Below, piece by piece: positions 1 to 8,127 of a DNA stretch of 64,000 nt. The notes under the pieces were generated by a model, which saw nothing but the letters and a program-made list of their open reading frames with translations, did no database searches and had not been told where the DNA came from. The position numbers and the translations under genes were made by a program. The stretch lies in contig CAXULW010000009.1 in NCBI GenBank assembly GCA_964252015.1, forward strand, positions 82,797 through 146,796, written 5' to 3'. Each line of letters opens with the position of its first letter. The stretch's first letter is position 1. This DNA is from CAXSBR01 sp964252015 (GTDB lineage Bacteria; Actinomycetota; Actinomycetes; Mycobacteriales; Jatrophihabitantaceae).

Positions 1-2
1 CC

Positions 3-953
3 AATCACCTCACGATCGCCACCTACAACGTGGAGAACCTGGCCCCGGACGGCCCGCCGGCCAAGTATCAGGCGCTCGCCACCGGCATCGTCACCAACCT
101 GGCCACGCCCGACATCGTCGCGGTCGAGGAGGTCCAGGACAACAGCGGGGCGGCGGACGACGGCACCGTGGCCGCGGACCAGACGTTGACCCATCTCACC
201 ACGGCCATCACGGCCGCGGGCGGACCGGCCTACAGCTGGCGCGAGATCGACCCGGTGAACGACCAGGACGGCGGCCAACCCGGCGGCAACATCCGCGTCG
301 TGTTCCTGTTCAACCCGGCCCGCGTCCAGTTCGTCGATCGGGGATCGGCTGCCGTCGACCGGTCGACCACCGCGACGAAGGTCGTGTCGGTGCACGGGCA
401 ACCGGTGCTGACGTTGTCACCTGGGCGGATCGATCCGACGAACCCGGTGTGGGCGTCGAGCCGCAAACCGCTGGCCGGTCAGTTCCGCTTCCGCGGCCAG
501 AGCGTGATCGTCGTGGCCAACCACTTCGACGCCAAGCTCGGCGACCAGAACGCGGACGGTCGCTACCAGTTCCCGGCCCAGACGTCGGCGATCCAGCGGT
601 CCGGTCAGGCGGCGGCCGTGCACCGCTTCGTCGCGCAGATCCTGACCGTGCGCCGGCAAGCCGACGTGGTTGTGCTCGGCGACCTCAACGACTACCAGTT
701 CAGCCCGGCGCTGACCGTGCTGCGGACGGGCAGCGCGAGCGGGAGCGGCCCGGCGATCCTGCGCGACCTGGTGAGTGGCTTGCCGCTGGACCAGCGATAC
801 ACCTACGTCTACGACGGGATCTCCGAGGTGCTCGACCACATCCTCGTCGCCCCGGGTGTACACGGCGTGGGTTACCAGGTCGTCCACCTCAACGCCGAGT
901 ACGCCAACCAGACCAGCGACCACGATCCCCAGGTCGTGCGTTTCGTGCCCTAG
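3..953 (+). CDS. Endonuclease/exonuclease/phosphatase-family protein, 5' end outside window
   Basis: The reading frame is open from the first bases, so the gene begins upstream and only about 316 C-terminal residues are seen. They form an endonuclease/exonuclease/phosphatase (DNase I-like) domain. It opens with LTIATYNVENL, has a metal-binding Glu in VAVEEVQD, a later LGDLNDY motif and the terminal SDHDP motif that carries the catalytic His. Such domains hydrolyse phosphodiesters in a metal-dependent way. Domains beginning directly with this motif are often the C-terminal part of large secreted nucleases (ExeM/NucH-like), but the N-terminus needed to decide is missing. An internal GTG at 30 is not the true start. 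The stop codon overlaps that of the convergent MFS gene by sharing CTAG. Confidence 0.85.
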   Translation, partial: NHLTIATYNVENLAPDGPPAKYQALATGIVTNLATPDIVAVEEVQDNSGAADDGTVAADQTLTHLTTAITAAGGPAYSWREIDPVNDQDGGQPGGNIRVVFLFNPARVQFVDRGSAAVDRSTTATKVVSVHGQPVLTLSPGRIDPTNPVWASSRKPLAGQFRFRGQSVIVVANHFDAKLGDQNADGRYQFPAQTSAIQRSGQAAAVHRFVAQILTVRRQADVVVLGDLNDYQFSPALTVLRTGSASGSGPAILRDLVSGLPLDQRYTYVYDGISEVLDHILVAPGVHGVGYQVVHLNAEYANQTSDHDPQVVRFVP

Positions 954-2446
954 CGTGAAGGCCCGTCGACGTTGAGCCGGGTGGACTGGACGGTCAGCGC
1001 GGCCAGCACACCGCCGAACGCGCAGAACGCGCCGGCGATGATCACAGCGTGGTGGAAGCCGGTGGCCAGACGGGCCGGGTCGTCGTACGCGGCCGGGGTC
1101 AGCCCGGCCAGACCGGGCAGCACGGCGACCGCGAGCAGGCCCCCGATGCGCGCGATGTCGTTGTTCACGGCCGAGGCGATGCCCGCGTTGTGGTCCGGGG
1201 CGGCGGCCAGGGCGGTTGCCGTCAGCGGGGCGACGGTGATGGACAGGCCGAGGCCGAACACGAGCATCGGCGGCAGGACGCCCGTCCAATACGTCGAGGT
1301 AGCGCTCAGGAACGCGAACAGCGAGATGCCGACGCCGGCGATGACCGGCCCGACGGCCATTGGGATGCGCGGCCCGATCCGGGTGGCCAAGCGGCCCATG
1401 CGGGCGCTCAGCAGCAGCATCACGGCGGTGATCGGGAGCAACGCGCTGCCGGCGGCCACGGGGCTGAACCCGGACACGCGTTGCAAGGCCACGGGCAGCA
1501 GGAACACCCCACCGGAAAGCGCGGCGTAGACGGTGAACGTCACAGCGTTGGCCGCGCTGAACTGGCGCTCCCGGAACAGTCCCAACGGCAGCAACGGATT
1601 GGCCAGCCGGGATTGCAGGATGAGGAAGCCCACGAGCAGGGCAACGCCGAGCAGAGCGGCGCCGACCGCGCCGGCTTTCCATCCGTTGGCCGGGCCCTCG
1701 GTGAGGCCGTAGATGATGCCGGCCAGGGCGGCTGAGGCGAGCACGGCGCCGAAAACGTCGACCCGGCCGTGGCTCTCGGCGTCACGAGTCTCGGGCACGT
1801 GCTTGAGCGCCACCGCGATGACGAACACCGCGATCGGGATGTTGATCAGGAAGACCAGGCGCCAGCCCCACGGCGCCAGCCCGACCAGGACCCCGCCGAG
1901 CACCGGGCCGAACGCGGTGGCCACTCCGCCAATGCCGGACCAGGCGCCGACTGCGGCGGCCCGATCCTCGCGGCGGAAGACGGCCTGCAGGATGGCCAAC
2001 GAGCCCGGGGTAAGCAGGGCGGCGCCGACGCCTTGGACGGCACGCATCCCGACCAGGACCTCGGCCGTCGGCGCGGCGCCGCAGCCGACGGACGCCACCG
2101 TGAAGGCGACGACGCCGACGATGAAGATCAGCCGGCGGCCCATCCGGTCACCGAGGGAACCGCCGAGCAGCAGCAGTCCCGACAGCGTGAGCGTGTACGC
2201 GTTGAGCGTCCACTGCAGGCTGGTGAGGCCGGCGTGCAGGTTGGCACCGATGCGCGGCAGCGCGACGTTGACCACGCTGCCGTCGAGTTGCGCCAAGCCA
2301 CTGCCGAAGATCGTGGTGACGAGGATCCAACGCCCTTGCGCCGAGCCGTATACGACGGCGGTGGCGTCGTCCGTATTCCCCACGGCGGCCGGGGTTGGCG
2401 AACCCGCGGCGTCCCCGCTGGTCGTCGACGCGTCGCTCACGCTCAT
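950..2446 (-). CDS. MFS drug efflux transporter, DHA2 (EmrB/QacA) type
   Basis: A 498-residue polytopic membrane protein, the usual length for 14-helix DHA2 drug:H+ antiporters. A roughly 35-residue polar N-terminus precedes the first membrane segment (about residues 40-60, with LDGSVVNVALP, the conserved helix-1 motif). Motif A (GGSLGDRMGRR) follows helix 2 and a motif-C-like GPVLGGVLVG lies in helix 5. It probably exports a toxic organic compound in exchange for protons. The substrate cannot be read from sequence. The gene is divergent from a MarR-family gene across 265 bp, the classic layout of a repressor controlling an efflux pump. Confidence 0.9.
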   Translation of the reverse strand: MSVSDASTTSGDAAGSPTPAAVGNTDDATAVVYGSAQGRWILVTTIFGSGLAQLDGSVVNVALPRIGANLHAGLTSLQWTLNAYTLTLSGLLLLGGSLGDRMGRRLIFIVGVVAFTVASVGCGAAPTAEVLVGMRAVQGVGAALLTPGSLAILQAVFRREDRAAAVGAWSGIGGVATAFGPVLGGVLVGLAPWGWRLVFLINIPIAVFVIAVALKHVPETRDAESHGRVDVFGAVLASAALAGIIYGLTEGPANGWKAGAVGAALLGVALLVGFLILQSRLANPLLPLGLFRERQFSAANAVTFTVYAALSGGVFLLPVALQRVSGFSPVAAGSALLPITAVMLLLSARMGRLATRIGPRIPMAVGPVIAGVGISLFAFLSATSTYWTGVLPPMLVFGLGLSITVAPLTATALAAAPDHNAGIASAVNNDIARIGGLLAVAVLPGLAGLTPAAYDDPARLATGFHHAVIIAGAFCAFGGVLAALTVQSTRLNVDGPSR

Positions 2447-2645
2447 CCCTTCGTCCCGGCGCGGACGCCTGGTCGGCCGGACCCGACCGCGGTGGACGAG
2501 CCGCAGTCATCATCGTCTCGCGGGTCCAGGTCTTGGTCTGCGTCATTTTTGGCGAACGGCCGATAGCGCCCAGGTGGTGGGGCCAAGCAATCTTCACCTT
2601 AACGACAAAGGGCTTTTGCTGGTCTTGGCTACCGCTTCGCCTGGC

Positions 2646-2668
2646 GCGAGCAATGATCAAATTCTCGC
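2646..2668. promoter_or_regulatory. Candidate MarR operator in divergent promoter region
   Basis: An AT-richer patch in the 265-bp gap between the divergent MFS and MarR genes holds an interrupted dyad, GCGAG at 2646-2650 and CTCGC at 2664-2668, with TGATCA at its centre. It lies about 45 bp before the MarR start. MarR proteins usually bind such palindromes and repress both genes. The dyad is short, so this is a suggestion only. Confidence 0.3.
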
Positions 2669-2711
2669 TACGATCTCGACACGCCAACGGTCCGACAGAG
2701 CGAGGAAACCG

Positions 2712-3182
2712 ATGATCGATCGACGCGCGCTGCGCGCGGAACCGAATGGAGTGCGGCCTGAACGCTTGGCCGAACTGTTCATCGATGTGTCCAAGCAACT
2801 GGGTCGGATGTCCTCGCGCGCGCGTACCGGGGAGCTCTCGAACGCTCGGTACAACGTCATGCGGGCGGTGCTCGACCGGGGCCCCGATCGGATGAGCCGG
2901 ATCGCCTCCGTGGTCGGGATATCCCCGCGCAGCCTCACCGATCTCGTCGACGCCTTGGCCAAGGACGGCTACCTGCGCCGGCTGGCCGACCCGCAGGACC
3001 GCCGCAGCGTGCTGATCGAACTGACCGCGTCGGGCCACGAAGTCGTGCGCGCCGGCCGGCGGGCACGACTGAGTCAGGCGGCCCACGTCTTCGCCGACCT
3101 CGACACCAACGAGCGCGCCACCCTGGAACGACTGCTGGTCAGGCTCGGCGGGACCCAGTCCGTGGCCACCTTCCAGGGCTGA
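2712..3182 (+). CDS. MarR-family transcriptional regulator
   Basis: A 156-residue winged-helix protein of normal MarR length. The ATG at 2712 is preceded by a GAGGAAA ribosome site; the open frame upstream is not coding. The recognition-helix region reads MSRIASVVGISPRSLTDLVDAL (about residues 61-82) and the wing is YLRRLADPQDRRSVLIELT, with the DxRxxxxxLT signature that defines the family. It probably binds as a dimer to the shared intergenic region and represses the neighbouring DHA2 pump and itself, with a small aromatic ligand as inducer. The ligand is unknown. Confidence 0.88.
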   Translation: MIDRRALRAEPNGVRPERLAELFIDVSKQLGRMSSRARTGELSNARYNVMRAVLDRGPDRMSRIASVVGISPRSLTDLVDALAKDGYLRRLADPQDRRSVLIELTASGHEVVRAGRRARLSQAAHVFADLDTNERATLERLLVRLGGTQSVATFQG

Positions 3183-3212
3183 CTGCCGGGCTGATCTGCG
3201 CGGACGGTCGGG

Positions 3213-3992
3213 CTACTTCGTGTTCGCGCGGTCGCGCCAGGCCACCCAGCGGCGCAACAACGACAGGTCGTAGTCCGGCCCGCCGACGTCCACCGTGAAC
3301 AGCCGCGCCCCGGCGTCGAGGAACTCCTCGACCTGCTGGCCCGGCTCGCCCCGGACCGCAACCGAGCGTTCGACGTCGGCCAGGTCGCGGCCGGCCTCGG
3401 TGCACCAGCCGGCCAGGATCTCGGACTTGCGCCGGAACGTTTCCACGTCGCTGAACGAGTGCCAGATGTCGGCGTGGCGACCGACGATGCGCAGCGTCTT
3501 CTTCTCGCCCCCGCCGCCGATCAGGACCGGGATCTTGCGGGTCGGCGCCGGGTTGAGTTTGCTCCACCGGTTCTCGATGCGCGGCATCGCTTCGGCCAGC
3601 GCGTCGAGGCGGCCGCCGGCGGTGCCGAACTCGTAGCCGTAGGAGTCGTAGTCCTTCTCGAACCAGCCCGAGCCGATGCCGAGAATGAGCCGTCCGTCGC
3701 TGATGTGGTCGATCGTGCGGGCCATGTCGGCCAGCAGGTCGGGGTTGCGGTAGCTGTTGCAGGTGACCAAAGCGCCGATCTCGACGCGCGAGGTCTGCTC
3801 GGCCCACGCGGCCAGCACGGTCCAGCACTCGAAGTGCAGCCCGTCCGGTTCGCCGTAGAGCGGATAGAAGTGGTCCCAGTTGAAGGCGATGTCGACGCCA
3901 ATCTGCTCCGCCTCGGCCACGGCCGCACGAATCTGCTCGTACTGCGCGTGCTGCGGCTGGATCTGGACACCGATGCGGATCTGGTCGGGCAT
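3213..3992 (-). CDS. LLM-class F420-dependent oxidoreductase
   Basis: A 259-residue luciferase-like (TIM-barrel) protein, somewhat shorter than the typical ~300. It contains IRIGVQIQPQHAQY at the N-terminus, FNWDHFYPLYGE (loop near the cofactor), RPxLL-type NSYRNPDLLADMARTID, and LILGIGSGWFEKDY, the strand-loop that defines the F420-dependent LLM group. The IPVLIGGGGEKKTLRI segment binds the cofactor phosphate in relatives. It presumably reduces or oxidises a small organic substrate with F420; the substrate is unknown. The start is supported by AGGAG six bases upstream. It is divergent from the GCS2-type ligase with 68 bp between. Confidence 0.85.
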   Translation of the reverse strand: MPDQIRIGVQIQPQHAQYEQIRAAVAEAEQIGVDIAFNWDHFYPLYGEPDGLHFECWTVLAAWAEQTSRVEIGALVTCNSYRNPDLLADMARTIDHISDGRLILGIGSGWFEKDYDSYGYEFGTAGGRLDALAEAMPRIENRWSKLNPAPTRKIPVLIGGGGEKKTLRIVGRHADIWHSFSDVETFRRKSEILAGWCTEAGRDLADVERSVAVRGEPGQQVEEFLDAGARLFTVDVGGPDYDLSLLRRWVAWRDRANTK

Positions 3993-4060
3993 GATTCTCC
4001 TTCAGACGCGAGTGATTCCACCGAGGACGTTAGTGTCCCGACTGAATCGGGAGGTGCGGA

Positions 4061-5542
4061 ATGGGACAGGACGTCGAACGGACCGAGTTCACCCGCCAGG
4101 ATCGCCAGCTCTACCGGCAGAAGGTCCGGCGCTGTCTGGACGTGTTCGCGCGCATGCTGTCGGAGTCGAAGTTCGACTTCGACCGACCGATGACCGGGTT
4201 GGAGATCGAGTTCAACCTGATCGACGAGGTCCAGGACCCGGCCATGCGCAACTCCGACGTCCTGCACGCGATCGAGAACCCGGACTTCCAGACCGAGCTG
4301 GGCCAGTTCAACATCGAGATAAACGTCCCCCCGCGCGGGCTGGCCGGCCAGTCCATGGCCGAGCTCGAAAGCGACCTGCGCGACGACCTGAACGAGGCCG
4401 AGCAGCGCTCCCAGGGGGTCGGCGCGCACATCGTCATGATCGGCATCCTGCCCACGTTGAGCCCGGAGCACCTGAGCGCCGACTCGCTGAGCGCCAACCC
4501 GCGCTACGCCTTGCTGAACGAGCAGATCTTCGCCGCTCGCGGTGAGGACCTGCACATCTCCATCGACGGCCCCGACCAGCTGTCCACCTACGCCGACACC
4601 ATCGCGCCCGAGGCGGCCTGCACGAGCGTGCAGTTCCACCTGCAGACCAGCCCGAGTGGCTACGCGGGCAACTGGAACGCGGCGCAGTGCATCGCCGGCG
4701 TGCAGCTGGCCTTGGGTGCGAACTCGCCGTTTCTGTTCGGCAAAGAGCTGTGGCGCGAGACCCGGATCGCGCTGTTCGAGCAGAGCACCGACACCCGCCC
4801 GGACGAGCTGAAGGCCCAAGGGGTGCGGCCGCGGGTCTGGTTCGGCGAGCGCTGGATCACGTCGATCTTCGATCAGTTCGAGGAGAACGTCAGCTACTTC
4901 CCGTCGCTGCTGCCGATCAGGGACGACGAGGATCCGGCCGAGGTGCTCGCGGCCGGCGGCGTGCCTTCGCTGGCCGAGCTGCGGATGCACAACGGCACGG
5001 TCTACCGCTGGAACCGTCCGGTCTATGACGTGTACAACGGTCAGCCGCACCTGCGGGTGGAGAACCGGGTCTTGCCCGCGGGGCCGACCGTGATCGACAT
5101 CCTGGCCAACGGTGCCTTCTACTACGGCGTGCTGCGCGTTCTGGCCGAGGAGGAACGGCCGATCTGGTCGCAGATGTCCTTCCCGGCCGCGCAGGACAAT
5201 TTCTACGCCGGCGCCAAGCTGGGTATCAACGCCCGGATCTACTGGCCCGGCCTGGGCGAGGTACCCGCCGGCGAACTCGTCCTGCGACGCCTGCTGCCGA
5301 TGGCCTACGAAGGCCTCGACCGCTGGGGCATGGCCCCCGACGTACGCGACCGCCTGCTCGGGGTCATCGAGCAACGCTGCCTGGCCCACCTCAACGGCGC
5401 CGAATGGCAGGCTCGAATGTTCCACCGCATCGACGAGGATCGACAGCCCGCCGACCGTCGGGATTCGCTGCGCGAGATGCTCCGCCGCTACGTCGAGTAC
5501 ATGCACTCGAACGAGCCAGTGCACACGTGGCCGCTCTCCTGA
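4061..5542 (+). CDS. GCS2-type glutamate-cysteine ligase family protein
   Basis: A 493-residue ATP-grasp-like carboxylate-amine ligase of the GCS2 family. Seen are MTGLEIEFNLID near residue 50 (metal/ATP-binding Glu residues), ELGQFNIEINVPP near 90, VQFHLQTSP (substrate-site region) and a C-terminal half with conserved RVENRVLPAGP. Family members join the gamma-carboxylate of glutamate to an amine. The best-known product is gamma-glutamylcysteine, but actinomycetes use mycothiol, and this long subgroup may act on another amine or in an ergothioneine-like route (EgtA is related). There is no thiol-biosynthesis neighbour to settle this. Confidence 0.8.
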   Translation: MGQDVERTEFTRQDRQLYRQKVRRCLDVFARMLSESKFDFDRPMTGLEIEFNLIDEVQDPAMRNSDVLHAIENPDFQTELGQFNIEINVPPRGLAGQSMAELESDLRDDLNEAEQRSQGVGAHIVMIGILPTLSPEHLSADSLSANPRYALLNEQIFAARGEDLHISIDGPDQLSTYADTIAPEAACTSVQFHLQTSPSGYAGNWNAAQCIAGVQLALGANSPFLFGKELWRETRIALFEQSTDTRPDELKAQGVRPRVWFGERWITSIFDQFEENVSYFPSLLPIRDDEDPAEVLAAGGVPSLAELRMHNGTVYRWNRPVYDVYNGQPHLRVENRVLPAGPTVIDILANGAFYYGVLRVLAEEERPIWSQMSFPAAQDNFYAGAKLGINARIYWPGLGEVPAGELVLRRLLPMAYEGLDRWGMAPDVRDRLLGVIEQRCLAHLNGAEWQARMFHRIDEDRQPADRRDSLREMLRRYVEYMHSNEPVHTWPLS

Positions 5543-5621
5543 ACTCCGCGGCTCCGACCGACGCGGCCGTTTCCGGCGGCAGCGTCGGTCGGGCAGCGGG
5601 ACAGGATCATGCGGCACAGGG

Positions 5622-6971
5622 TCATGCGGCGTCGGATTCGAAGTAGTCAAAGATGTGGTGCGTCGTATTGCGTTGGGGTGTTCGGTCGGGGTCGATCCAC
5701 CAGGGTGGGAGCCATTCGGGGACGCCGTTGGTCATGCGGCATTCCCATCCCATTTTCTGGTGTTCGCGGTGGTGGTAGCCGCAGAGCAGGGTCATGTTGG
5801 TCAGGTCGGTGGGTCCGCCGTGTTCCCAGTGGGTCACGTGATGGGTTTCGGTCCAGGTGGGTGGGGCGTCGCAGCCGGGGAAGGAGCACCCACCGTCTCT
5901 GGCTGCTAACACGCGGCGTTGGCTGGGGGTGCCGTGGCGTTTGCTGCGGCCGTAGTTGAGGATCCCACCGGCGTCGGACAGGACGACGGGGATGATGTCG
6001 GCGTCGGCGGCCATTTTCAGGGCGGCGGGGATGCTGATCAGCCCGCCGTGGCCGGTGGTGGCCAGCCCGAGGCGGGTTTCGAGTTGGGTCAGGGTCATGG
6101 TGACCACGACGATCGCGGGGACACCACCACTGTCGGGCAGCGAGCCGGAGCGCAGCAGCCTCTTGCAGGCGTCGTGCAGCGCGTCGTGCATGCGTTGGGC
6201 GTAGCTGCGCGGGTCGGGGGTGCCGGGCGTGACGGTGCCGTCGACTGTGGTGGCGGGGGTGGCCGGTTTGGGTGCGGCGAGGGGTTCCAGAACGGCCAGG
6301 GCGGCGGCGGTGCATTCCGGGGTGAGCCGGCCGCGGATGTCGGACGAGCCGTCGGTGTTGGGGCGGATCGTGAGCCCGCGCAGGCGTTGCTGGTCCTCCT
6401 CGGAGGCCAACCTGCCGTCGGGGTCGATGACGGTCAGAGCGTGCAAGGCGGCGCTGGCGACGTGGTCGCTGGGCTGGGTGTGAGCCAACTGGACCAGGAA
6501 CGTCTCCAACCCGGCGCCGTGCTGGGCGCGGGCGGCGGCGGGGATCTTGTGCACGGTGGAGGTGATGACCCGGGCGTGCGCGATCGAGATGTCCCCAGCA
6601 GCCTGCGCGGCGGCGACCGCGGGGTACAGCGGGTCCATCGCTGCGCCGGTGAAGTCGACCCGCGGACCCAGCTCTTTCGCCGCCCGGACCCGCCCGGCGG
6701 CCTCGGACGGGGACAGCCGCAACGCCTGGACCAGCACGGCCGCGGTGTTGCGGGCACCGACGTCGGCATGGACACCGGAGGAAGACAACGCCGCGACCAG
6801 GACATGATCGAACGCGGGCAGCCGGCGGGCCTGCACCTCGACCAGGCGCGCCAGCTCGACCAGAGCCAACCCGGTAAGGGAGGTCACCGGCAGGCCCATA
6901 AGTCCGTCTACGGCGGCGGTGAGCGCGGCGACAGCAGCTTCCGCGTCACCCTCCACCCCGTCGTAGCTCAT
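5622..6971 (-). CDS. HNH endonuclease with DUF222 domain (13E12 repeat family)
   Basis: A 449-residue protein with the two-part structure of the actinobacterial 13E12 family. The alpha-helical DUF222 region covers about residues 30-320, followed by an HNH nuclease domain with RDGGCSFPGCDAPP (Zn Cys pair), HHVTHWEHGG and LLCGYHHREHQ (second metal-binding set). These genes occur in many divergent copies per genome and are thought to behave like selfish or homing-type nucleases, though the function is not established. The HNH residues appear complete, so this copy is probably active. The 3' end lies about 80 bp from the GCS2-type gene's stop. Confidence 0.9.
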   Translation of the reverse strand: MSYDGVEGDAEAAVAALTAAVDGLMGLPVTSLTGLALVELARLVEVQARRLPAFDHVLVAALSSSGVHADVGARNTAAVLVQALRLSPSEAAGRVRAAKELGPRVDFTGAAMDPLYPAVAAAQAAGDISIAHARVITSTVHKIPAAARAQHGAGLETFLVQLAHTQPSDHVASAALHALTVIDPDGRLASEEDQQRLRGLTIRPNTDGSSDIRGRLTPECTAAALAVLEPLAAPKPATPATTVDGTVTPGTPDPRSYAQRMHDALHDACKRLLRSGSLPDSGGVPAIVVVTMTLTQLETRLGLATTGHGGLISIPAALKMAADADIIPVVLSDAGGILNYGRSKRHGTPSQRRVLAARDGGCSFPGCDAPPTWTETHHVTHWEHGGPTDLTNMTLLCGYHHREHQKMGWECRMTNGVPEWLPPWWIDPDRTPQRNTTHHIFDYFESDAA

Positions 6972-7121
6972 GTGTTCTATACTACCGACCGTCGCACCGG
7001 ATGTCCAGCGAAGTTCTCAAGATCTTTAACGGGCCCGGGCGGGCGAAAGCGCAAGGCAAAAGCCAAACCCAAGGCCCCCACTTATCGTCGATGCGCCTTT
7101 GGTTTGGGTGGCACGAGAAGC

Positions 7122-7147
7122 ACCTCGACAAGCCACCTCGACAAGCC
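7122..7147. repeat. 13-bp perfect tandem repeat
   Basis: ACCTCGACAAGCC occurs twice head to tail (7122-7134 and 7135-7147) in the 281-bp gap between the divergent HNH-DUF222 and DUF3072 genes. It could be a tandem binding site or a replication-slippage product. Confidence 0.8.
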
Positions 7148-7198
7148 AACTCAAAGCGATGCAAAGTGCGAAGGCGCCAAACGCAGGAGTATTACAAG

Positions 7199-7211
7199 GG
7201 TTACGGTAACC
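7199..7211. promoter_or_regulatory. 13-bp palindrome in DUF3072 promoter region
   Basis: A perfect 6-1-6 dyad, GGTTAC-G-GTAACC, ends 41 bp before the DUF3072 start codon, where a -10 region or operator would be expected. No nearby gene encodes an obvious cognate regulator. Confidence 0.4.
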
Positions 7212-7252
7212 TAGAACATGCATTCGATCATCGACAGACCAACGGGAGCGAC

Positions 7253-7546
7253 ATGACCAAGCAAGCCGAACCAGCCAACAACGTCGAAGAAGGCCCAGCC
7301 GGGTCACCGGCCGCCGCACCGGCGGCACCGCCGGCCGCGCCCGCGGGCACGCCGCCGGAGGTCACGCACAACCCCGAACGCGATCCGTCGGATTGGGTCA
7401 CCGGTGGCGAACCATCCACCGGGCCGCAGGAGTCCTACATTCGCACGCTGGCCAAAGAGGCGGGCGAGGACGTTCCGACCGGCCTGACCAAAGCCGAGGC
7501 CTCCGAGACGATCGACCGACTACAAGGCCAGACCGGCCGCGGCTGA
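7253..7546 (+). CDS. DUF3072 domain-containing small protein
   Basis: A 97-residue protein. The ATG at 7253 follows a GGGAG ribosome site. The N-terminal third is an Ala/Pro-rich linker (residues about 15-40). The C-terminal half (about 45-95) is the DUF3072 region, reading WVTGGEPSTGPQ, SYIRTLAKEAGEDVP and LTKAEASETIDRLQ. DUF3072 proteins are small, soluble and common in actinobacteria, often with stress genes. No activity is known. The palindrome upstream and the shared terminator with the cupin gene suggest it is a single-gene transcript. Confidence 0.8.
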   Translation: MTKQAEPANNVEEGPAGSPAAAPAAPPAAPAGTPPEVTHNPERDPSDWVTGGEPSTGPQESYIRTLAKEAGEDVPTGLTKAEASETIDRLQGQTGRG

Positions 7547-7564
7547 GCGGCCCTGACACCCTGG

Positions 7565-7599
7565 GGCGCCGTGGTTTTGACCGTCAAGAGCACGGCGCC
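7565..7599. terminator. Bidirectional hairpin terminator
   Basis: A perfect 9-bp stem, GGCGCCGTG (7565-7573) with CACGGCGCC (7591-7599), sits between the convergent DUF3072 and cupin genes. The loop holds a further TTGAC/GTCAA dyad. T-rich bases are few, as is usual in high-GC actinomycete terminators. Confidence 0.7.
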
Positions 7600-7626
7600 A
7601 AACCGGGGATCAGAGGTGAGCGGGGA

Positions 7627-8106
7627 TCAGAGCCAGTGATTGTCGTGCTCGATGTAGAACGCGTCGCGCTGTTCCGGCGTCAGCTCCGACAGGTGCGGTA
7701 GAGCTTCGAAATAGGCTTCGCGCGGCCCGGCGGGGGCAAAGTGCAGCAGCATCGACGCCGGCGCCCCGGACTCATTGCGAAAACCGTGTATGCCGCCTTC
7801 GGGAACGTGCACCCAGTCGCCGGGCCCGGTGTCTATCCACTGCGTCCCGTGGTAGATCCGGATCGAGCCGGTGAGGACGTAGAACGATTCCGTCATGGTG
7901 CGGTGGAAGTGTGGATCCGGCCCGGACCGCTCGGGGCCCATCTCCCAGCGGTACAGGCCGAACAGTCCGTTCGTCGACGCGCCGGTCTCCAGGTAGTGCA
8001 CGGTGTTGCCGCTGGCGTAACGCAATTCAGGCGCGTGATCAGCGCCGCGGAAACGAGCGGACACCTGGCCGTCGCGGCCCAGGTAGCGAGGCGGCGGATA
8101 GCTCAT
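7627..8106 (-). CDS. Cupin-domain protein
   Basis: A 159-residue single-domain cupin. Motif 1, PHFHRTMTESFYVLTG (about residues 67-82), carries the two His and the Glu that bind a metal; motif 2, PEGGIHGFRNES (about 103-114), supplies the third His. Members are dioxygenases, isomerases or ligand sensors. The substrate is unknown. The start lies 21 bp after the ACC deaminase stop on the same strand, so the two genes are probably one operon, and the cupin may act on a related small amino or keto acid. Confidence 0.82.
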   Translation of the reverse strand: MSYPPPRYLGRDGQVSARFRGADHAPELRYASGNTVHYLETGASTNGLFGLYRWEMGPERSGPDPHFHRTMTESFYVLTGSIRIYHGTQWIDTGPGDWVHVPEGGIHGFRNESGAPASMLLHFAPAGPREAYFEALPHLSELTPEQRDAFYIEHDNHWL

Positions 8107-8127
8107 GGGCGACTCCTTCCCGCTCGA

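Noticed and set aside
1713..3182. 489-residue frame containing the MarR domain
   Set aside because: The first ~330 residues are antisense to the MFS transporter; the regulator starts at ATG 2712 with its own ribosome site.
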